From Agapanthus africanus (Eukaryota; Streptophyta; Magnoliopsida; Asparagales; Amaryllidaceae): a DNA stretch of 64,000 nt. The DNA is taken from contig JASDDO010000006.1 of assembly GCA_030015575.1 (NCBI GenBank), positions 102,354,045 to 102,418,044 of the forward strand. Reading direction: 5' to 3'. The notes beneath the pieces were generated by a model, which was given only the letters and a program-made list of their open reading frames with translations, did no database searches and was not told the origin of the DNA. The position numbers were made by a program, and so were the translations under genes. Below are positions 57,430 through 64,000 of the stretch, one piece after another. Position 1 is the first letter of the stretch, and every line of letters begins with the position of its first letter.

Positions 57430-57796
57430 TGTTAGTGTATATGCCCTAGAGGCCATTACTGTATCATACTAGTTTGTATATTAATTAATGGAAGCTTGGG
57501 ATATTCACAGTTGTATATACAATCTTGCTCGAAATGGTAGTATACTACTTGGTTTGTCTCTGCTTTAATATGTGCATGTGTTTCTTTTAGCATATTGCTG
57601 GTATATATATTAGTAGAGCCCTTAGGATCTTTGCTTGATTACCAGCGTTGTGATGGCGCTCGCACTCGTGGGAGCTGGGTAATCTATAAGCACATCCTTA
57701 TACAGGTCCCTGGTCGTTCGACTATCGAGACAGGGCATCGATACTCCGGAGTAGACTAGCGTATGCGCTTCTCATCCCAGTATGGGAGACGGTCTG
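57430..57796 (+). repeat. 3' LTR of element F (truncated by G)
   Basis: It aligns with 49568-49934 and stops after GGTCTG, where G's LTR TGTCACGACC begins. The 5' copy continues TCCCACAGCC at this point, so the same should follow G after a duplication GTCTG. Confidence 0.92.
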
Positions 57797-60700
57797 TGTC
57801 ACGACCCGCAGGGTACGGAACGTGACTGGCACTTAAGTTTACGAAACGTCTAAAGGCGTCCGTAAAATAAGTAAGCCAAAGCCCAGAAAACAAAACCCAT
57901 TAAGCAAAGAGTGAAGAAAACCCAATCATTTGAAAGCAAGTTTATCAAATAAGTCATGAAAAACACTTTTAAAAACAATACCAATTTTTCCCGAAAATTT
58001 CGGCAGAGTCTCCTTTGTAAATACTGGCCCCCAAAAATGGGTACAACAAAATATATACATGAATCCAACAAAATAGGGCATCCCCAAGCGGGAGCTAGCT
58101 CTTCGCCATACGGCGGTCACAAATCCCACGCAATGTAAATGACAACAAGCATAATAAAGCATAAGGAAGCATGAAAAAGCAGCATGTCGGCTCAAGTGAG
58201 CTCGACCCCAAATACAGTATAAAATCCACAAACCTCACAGTCTCATCTCTAGGTCAATATACAATAATCTGGTAGAACAGTAGATGGAGTACACTAGATA
58301 CAAGAATATACAAGGTGGTACAAAAAATAACATAACCCACCTATGAGCAAATCTCGAGCTCAGGCAAAAGAGACAAAAGAACAAGTGCGCCCGCCGCTAC
58401 TGAACTGACGGAGCGGACCTGCAAAAGACTGTGGCACAACGGGGGTGAGTTGCCAACTCGTGAGTAATAAATAACATCTACAAAGGCTATCGTATGCATG
58501 CACACAAGCATCCTAGCATCTATAAAACAGGTATGACTGGATGCACTAGCAGGTGTGTATATAACATCAGTGTACTAATATGTATGCAACATGAATATCT
58601 GAGGTCTCAATAGGTATATATATAAGAAATATTTTATCTCTTTTTGTTTTTGAAACTCTTTTAGAATGCCAGCATAATGTCAATGAATCGACGAAAATCG
58701 GTGTCCAGCAACGACACCCAAAAAGCTGTCTCAAATCTCATAAATGTATCTCTGGCCTCAGCCGTCCGGCTGACCCATCTCAAATATCAATATCTCATCA
58801 TCCAGCGGCCACGGTCGGTATCCTCTGGATATCCGCCGTCCCAAACAGTCACCGGTAGGTAATCCATCCCCTGCCAGGCTCAACGTCATCACCACATTCC
58901 TCTTGTCCCGGGGTACCTTACCGGGCCCACCATGTACCCGTGCCGGTTCCTCCACTCCTCGACACGGATTTCCAAATCCACAGCAAACTCATGGTGGACG
59001 ACACTTACATCACTAGAAAACCGCAATTTTACATATTTTAAAAATATAATAAGTTTAGAAATTTTGCGGCTTTTCCCCGAAATCCAGCAATATCATAAAA
59101 TCTCCAGAAATCCACATAAGTGCATATATCAATGATAATGAATGCGTATGATATCAATAATTAAGTTGCGATGTGTGATTAATATATTAAGCATGAACAA
59201 TTAATATGATGAAGTACATGCACATGAATTAGCAATACTACGGTTTCATTTTTAAGGAATTAAAGGCAATAGTACCAGTTTAAGTATCAATTAGTAAAAG
59301 GTTTCAATTTAAAAGTTATCTAGTGTGGTGGCATGGCAATTACCAGGGTGTGTGTGTAAACATGAATAGTGCTCGTGCTGCATATAAAAACCTGGTAATG
59401 GTGCATGTGTCCTACAATTGAGTTTGCGTATATGGATATAACATATTGATCTAATTGCAGCAATTATCATGCCAGTATTATTATTCTAATGTCACAAGTG
59501 ATTATCCAATTTACTATTTTCCAGTTTACTAAATCTATCGGGCGACTTGCGCCATCTAAACGATCGTCCCCCGTAGATGTTAAATCTACTCACCGGGATC
59601 CCTGGCTAGCTGTGTCCAATCACCGCCTTTCCCTTTCGCGCCGCGTCTGACGTCTCCGCGACCGAACCTGGAATTTACATCAATACCCAACATAAGGTTA
59701 CCTATCAAGAACTACGCAAAACCCCAACGAAACTACTAAAGTTCGCTAGCTAAGTACAACGTGCACAAAGTGCGCGGAACACACGCGAAAATCGCAAAAA
59801 CTGCCAAAAAAAACGCCGATTTGGGTCACCCGGCAAAACTAAAACCCGACTACCCAAAAACCGCACTCACGCATCCTAAAAGTCGTAGGACAAGCCATTA
59901 CAATCATCAAGATATCAAAAATAGTCCATCACATAATTTATATAAAAATCTAGTAAGCATATACATACCAAAAAATCGGTGCAACGTCGCCGATTTGCGA
60001 CAAAACGACTACAATCAAGCATACTCACCCAAGCACACTACAAGCAATCCACACACACTAATTACAACACATTAACCATGCTCCAAAACCTATATTCCAC
60101 AACCAAACCCTTTCTTGATTTTTAAAAATAGCAATTGCAAATCAAAATCCACACTTGAAAAACTTAATTTAACACTACAAAAGCCCACTTAAGGAAATTA
60201 ACCTCTTAGGTTAGGTTAGCAAAACACTAGATAACAATTTAGGTTCAATTAACTAAATAATGCTTTCTAAAACTTAATCAACTCACTAATCATGTTTCAA
60301 ATACCATTTCCATACAAAAACCTTTTCTTGAAAATCCTAAAAAGTAATTTCACACTTCTAAATTTAACCAAATTAGCATAATTGGAAACTATATAAACAA
60401 GTTAACCATATAAATTAGTTAATTAACAACTAGATTAACTACAAAACAACTTAATTAATTATCATGGCTTCAAAACCCTAATTTAAACAAACTACTCTTT
60501 TAAACTAGATTAGAAATAAGCTAACTTTTAACACTAACCATACAATTAAAGGAATTTTTAGCAAAAGAAAGCAACTTGATGAGAATTATACCTCTTGATC
60601 AATGGATCAAGCAAGAGAATTTGCTCCAATTGATGGCCTCAACACCAAGGTCCAAGCAAGAATGGCTAAGGATAATGATAGCATAAGGATTTTTGTTTGG

Positions 60701-61455
60701 ATTTTTGAATTAAATCATGGATTTTGATGTATTTCTTGAAGAAATTGAAGAAAAATGAAAAGAAAAGAGAGGAAGAAGAGGGTGTGCAGGAATTTCGGCC
60801 AGAATGAGGTATGGGGGAGGGTGTGGGCAAGTGGGGAAAGTCATGGTCAAGTCCACAAAAGTCAATGTATCATACATTATCCATTTTAATTAAAATAATA
60901 CCATAAACTATCAAATTAACTCAAGAAAGAAACCAAGAAGAGAGAGGCCAGAAATTTCTGGTCTCACACAAGGTGGGGCTGTCCTAGGGCTGAGGAAAAA
61001 GAGAGAGGGGTTTTACAAAAGAAATTTTATGCAAAAAGGCCCCCTACAACTCAAAAATTGCAAGTTTTAGCCCAAAATTCAATAATTTCGTTTCAAATCA
61101 TAAAAATTTGAAAAAAATCAAAATAAATTACTAAAAATTCATGTTATCACTAGAATATAATTATCATAATTTTAGAGATTAAAATCAGCCCGGAAAAATT
61201 TGTATTTATCGCTTATTTAATGTATTTTCTTACCGGCTTAAAATAATATTAAAAAAATGAAAAATAGGGAAAAATTTTTAAATGACCAAAATTTCATAAT
61301 TAACTCATTAGCTACTAAAAACAAGTAATTACCTATCCATTTAAGGTATAATTAGCCCTAAACTGCAAAATATCGAGAAAGACGGTTTTCGGAAAAAATA
61401 CCGAATTTTCACCGAATTTCAAGAAAACACCAAAACGACTTTTCAAGACGCTACA
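57797..61455 (-). repeat. 3' LTR of element G
   Basis: 3659 bp, from TGTCACGACC at the left edge to the CTACA at 61455. On the minus strand it has the GTATAA donor-like site near 60592, the 74-nt block at 59594-59667, an exon-like block near 58343-58417 and the palindrome near 58447-58459. It has no 70-bp array. The first 123 bases encode the end of pol. Confidence 0.9.
59594..59667 (-). other. Conserved 74-nt exon-like block (G LTR)
   Basis: On the minus strand it is preceded by TTCCAG and followed by GTGAGTAGAT, as in A. Confidence 0.6.
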
Positions 61456-64000
61456 ATCTTCCCCCCTTAAAGAAATTCGGTCCCCGAATTTAAAAATATA
61501 GCTACGCGTACCTTCAAAGAGATGGGGATACTTCTTCCTCATCTCGCCCTCGGTCTCCCAGGTAACCTCCTCGCTGCTCGGGCTACGCCAAAGGACCTTG
61601 ACGGTTGGTATAATCTTCGACCTCGACTTCTTCACCTGCCGATCCAGGATGGCCACCGGCTGCTCTGCAAAAGAAAGGTCGCGCTCTAGCTGGACTGTCG
61701 GGTGCTGAATCGCATGCGAAGGGTCGTGAAGGTACTTGCGGAGCATCGAAACATGGAAGACGGGGTGAACATCGGGAAAGCTGGGAGGAAGAGCCAAACG
61801 ATATGCAACAGCGCCGACACGCTCGAGGATCTCGAAGGGACCTACGAATCTAGGGCTAAGCTTCCCCTTTCGTCCAAAACGCATCACGCCCTTCATCGGA
61901 GAGACCCTCAGAAAAACATGGTCGCCAACTGCGAACTCTAAACTGCGACGGCGCCTGTCTGCATAGGATTTCTGTCTGCTCTGAGCCGCTCTCATCGGGT
62001 CTCGGATCAACTGTATCTTCGCTGTCGTCTCCTCAACAAGCTGCGGCCCCAAAATGCTGCTCTCGCTGAGCTCTGTCCAACAAACAGGCGATCTGCATCT
62101 CCTCCCATACAATGTCTCGAAAGGTGCCATCTGAATAGTATCCTGGAAGCTGTTGTTGTAGGAGAACTCCACTAGAGGTAAATGACGATCCCAGCTACCA
62201 CCAAAGTCTAAAACGCACGCTCTGAGCATGTCCTCGAGTGTCTGAATGGTCCGCTCTGACTGTCCGTCTGTCTGCGGATGAAACGCTGTGCTGAAGCTCA
62301 AACGAGTGCCCAAAGCCTCCTGAAGTCTCTGCCAAAGTCGGCTGGTGAACTGAGTTCCTCGATCTGACACGATACAAGTCGGTACGCCATGTAGTCGCAC
62401 GATCTCGTCAATATAGAGCTGAGCATACTGAGCGAAGCTGAAAGTCGTCTTCACTGGCAGGAAGTGAGCCGCTTTCGTCAATCTATCCACGATCACCCAG
62501 ATGGAGTCGTACCCTCGACTGGTCCTGGGTAGACCCACAACGAAATCCATCGAAATCTGCTCCCATTTCCACTCTGGAATGGGTAACGGCTGCAGCTCTC
62601 CTGCGGGCCTCTGGTGCTCGGCCTTGACTTGCTGACAAGTCAGGCATCTCGAAACGAACTCCGCAATGTCCCTCTTCATCCCGTCCCACCAGTAGGTCTC
62701 TCTCATATCATGGTACATCTTGGTGGAACCGGGGTGGACACTATACACTGATCGGTGTGCCTCCTCAAGAATGTCGCGCCGTAATCCATCAGCATCTGGT
62801 ACGCACAGTCTAGATCCATATCGTAAAATCCCCTGATCGTCAACCACGAACTCGGAAAATCTGCCCTGCCCCATCTGTGCCATGATCTCTGAGCAACGGT
62901 CGTCACTGCGCTGCGCCTCATATATACGGTCAAGCAACTGTGGGCGTGCACGAACATGCGCGAGCTGTCCCCCTGCCTGAGTGAACTCGAACTCAACTCG
63001 GCTGTCGCATAACATCTGCCAATCTGCTGACGACTGCCTCTGCACTGCGCGCAAAAAGGATAGAGTACCCCCGGGCCTCCTACTCAACGCATCTGCCACC
63101 ACATTCGCCTTGCCGGGGTGATATAAGATCTCGCAGTCGTAGTCTTTCACCAACTCCATCCAACGACGCTGTCTGAGGTTCAGGTCTCGCTGCTGAAATA
63201 TGTACTTTAAGCTCTTGTGATCGGTGAATATCTGACATGACTCGCCGTAAAGGTAATGTCGCCAAATCTTCAGTGCAAAGACCACTGCAGCCATCTCCAA
63301 ATCATGAGTGGGGTAGTTCTGTTCATGCTTCTTCAACTGCCGAGAAGCGTAAGCGATCACCCGGCCATGCTGCATCAATACGCATCCTAATCCCACTCGC
63401 GAAGCATCACAGTAGACAATAAATCCGCCTGATCCCGAAGGTAAAGATAATACCGGCGCCGTAGTCAAACATGTCCGCAGCTGCTGAAAACTGCGCTCGC
63501 ACTCCTCCGTCCAGACGAAAGGAACTCCCTTCCGGGTCAAACAGGTCAACGGTGCAGCTATACGGGAGAAGTCCTGAACAAAACGCCTGTAGTAGCCCGC
63601 CAAGCCTAGAAAACTACGGATCTCAGTAACCGATGTAGGTCGGGGCCACTGCTGAACAGCCTCAATCTTCTTCGGGTCTACACAAATGTCGTCTCTCGTA
63701 ACCACGTGACCCAAGAATCCGATGCTGTCCAGCCAGAAAGCACACTTGGAGAACTTCGCGAACAGCTGGTGCTCCCTCAGAGTCTGTAACGTAATCCGCA
63801 AGTGCTGCTCGTGCTCCTCTCTGCTCCGGGAGTACACCAAGATATCGTCGATAAACACGATGATGAACAAGTCAAGATACGGCCTGAATGTACGGTTCAT
63901 CAAATCCATAAATGCTGCTGGGGCGTTGGTGAGTCCGAACGACATCACCAAAAACTCGTAGTGGCCATAGCGTGTACGGAAAGCTGTCCTCAGTATATCC
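61333..64000 (-). CDS. Element G pol: RT (partial), RNase H, integrase, chromodomain; open frame
   Basis: The frame enters from the right edge of the window and stays open to the stop at 61333. RT catalytic FIDD is near 63845. RNase H has the IVYCDAS motif near 63410. The integrase HHCC finger keeps both Cys (CLTCQQ) near 62640, and the DDE residues lie near 62545, 62362 and 62262. The chromodomain (VKVLWR, EVTWE, YPHLF) spans about 61515-61665. No stop or frameshift is seen in 2.67 kb. Like A, the frame crosses the polypurine tract and ends inside the LTR. It would copy RNA into DNA and integrate it, probably in heterochromatin. Whether the element is active depends on the unseen gag and protease. 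Confidence 0.92.
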   Translation of the reverse strand, partial: DILRTAFRTRYGHYEFLVMSFGLTNAPAAFMDLMNRTFRPYLDLFIIVFIDDILVYSRSREEHEQHLRITLQTLREHQLFAKFSKCAFWLDSIGFLGHVVTRDDICVDPKKIEAVQQWPRPTSVTEIRSFLGLAGYYRRFVQDFSRIAAPLTCLTRKGVPFVWTEECERSFQQLRTCLTTAPVLSLPSGSGGFIVYCDASRVGLGCVLMQHGRVIAYASRQLKKHEQNYPTHDLEMAAVVFALKIWRHYLYGESCQIFTDHKSLKYIFQQRDLNLRQRRWMELVKDYDCEILYHPGKANVVADALSRRPGGTLSFLRAVQRQSSADWQMLCDSRVEFEFTQAGGQLAHVRARPQLLDRIYEAQRSDDRCSEIMAQMGQGRFSEFVVDDQGILRYGSRLCVPDADGLRRDILEEAHRSVYSVHPGSTKMYHDMRETYWWDGMKRDIAEFVSRCLTCQQVKAEHQRPAGELQPLPIPEWKWEQISMDFVVGLPRTSRGYDSIWVIVDRLTKAAHFLPVKTTFSFAQYAQLYIDEIVRLHGVPTCIVSDRGTQFTSRLWQRLQEALGTRLSFSTAFHPQTDGQSERTIQTLEDMLRACVLDFGGSWDRHLPLVEFSYNNSFQDTIQMAPFETLYGRRCRSPVCWTELSESSILGPQLVEETTAKIQLIRDPMRAAQSRQKSYADRRRRSLEFAVGDHVFLRVSPMKGVMRFGRKGKLSPRFVGPFEILERVGAVAYRLALPPSFPDVHPVFHVSMLRKYLHDPSHAIQHPTVQLERDLSFAEQPVAILDRQVKKSRSKIIPTVKVLWRSPSSEEVTWETEGEMRKKYPHLFEGTRSYIFKFGDRISLRGEDCSVLKSRFGVFLKFGENSVFFPKTVFLDILQFRANYTLNG
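61456..61470 (-). other. Polypurine tract of element G
   Basis: The minus strand reads TTAAGGGGGGAAGAT directly before the LTR start. Confidence 0.85.

Larger units (their letters stand above)
49568..57796 (+). mobile_element. Element F: Ty1/copia element (Tork/Angela-like), 3' LTR cut by G
   Basis: F has a 2.04-kb 5' LTR, a primer-binding site with one mismatch, a 2-kb leader, one gag-pol frame with three stops in copia order, a polypurine tract and the first 367 bp of the 3' LTR. About seven differences are seen over those 367 bp between its two LTRs. Expected duplication is GATTT (49563-49567). The lineage name is tentative and rests on remembered motif style only. Confidence 0.9.
57797..64000 (-). 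mobile_element. Element G: Tekay-type Ty3/gypsy element, 3' half
   Basis: Minus-strand element of the same subfamily as A (LTR start TGTAGCG, CTTGAAAAGTCG). The window holds its 3' LTR, polypurine tract, chromodomain, integrase, RNase H and most of RT. Protease, gag and 5' LTR lie to the right. It is the innermost and so the youngest member of the nest. Confidence 0.9.

Overview
The window is nuclear DNA of a flowering plant with a repeat-rich genome, and I find no host gene in it. Essentially all 64 kb is LTR retrotransposon sequence. The evidence is paired long terminal repeats (LTRs), primer-binding sites matching the initiator tRNA-Met, polypurine tracts, 5-bp target-site duplications and gag/pol remnants of Ty3/gypsy (order PR-RT-RH-IN, with a chromodomain) and Ty1/copia (order PR-IN-RT-RH). 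I name the elements A to J. The species cannot be told from the sequence.

Layout, left to right. (1) 1-503 and 12414-14622 are the 3' end of element J (plus strand, possibly Tat/Ogre-like), made of tandem repeats and a roughly 1.4-kb 3' LTR. Element A (504-12413, plus, Tekay/Del-type chromovirus with 3.46-kb LTRs and duplication GAACC) is inserted in it. (2) About 14660-21042 is element B, an old, heavily decayed minus-strand Tekay-type element. (3) Element I, a minus-strand copia, starts at 21043 inside B's right LTR and is itself cut by element C (22030-33624, minus, complete, duplication CGGGT). (4) Element H, a plus-strand copia LTR, cuts I at 35010. (5) Element D (gypsy, gag with two zinc knuckles) cuts H at 36213. 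(6) Element E (Tekay) cuts D at 40217. (7) Element F (copia) cuts E's 3' LTR at 49568. (8) Element G (Tekay, minus) cuts F's 3' LTR at 57797 and runs off the right edge. B, I, H, D, E, F and G therefore form a seven-deep nest. Its right-hand halves must lie beyond the window in a predictable order.

Most polyproteins are dead. Most stop codons that can be compared with a sister copy are C-to-T or G-to-A changes (CAG to TAG, CGA to TGA, TGG to TAG/TGA), as expected where cytosines are methylated. G is the exception: its RT, RNase H, integrase and chromodomain are open over the 2.6 kb visible.

Three things stand out. B and E share an identical deletion of the gag core although one is old and the other young, which points to a gag-defective Tekay subfamily moved in trans. 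The Tekay LTRs carry islands flanked by AG and GT, one of them exactly 74 nt long in all seven LTR copies that have it, as if the long LTR held a spliced leader. Several LTRs and untranslated regions carry regular regulatory or hairpin arrays: a TTGAC series spaced 8-9 bp in F, GCCGAC/ACGTGGC composites in J, and hairpin repeats in J.
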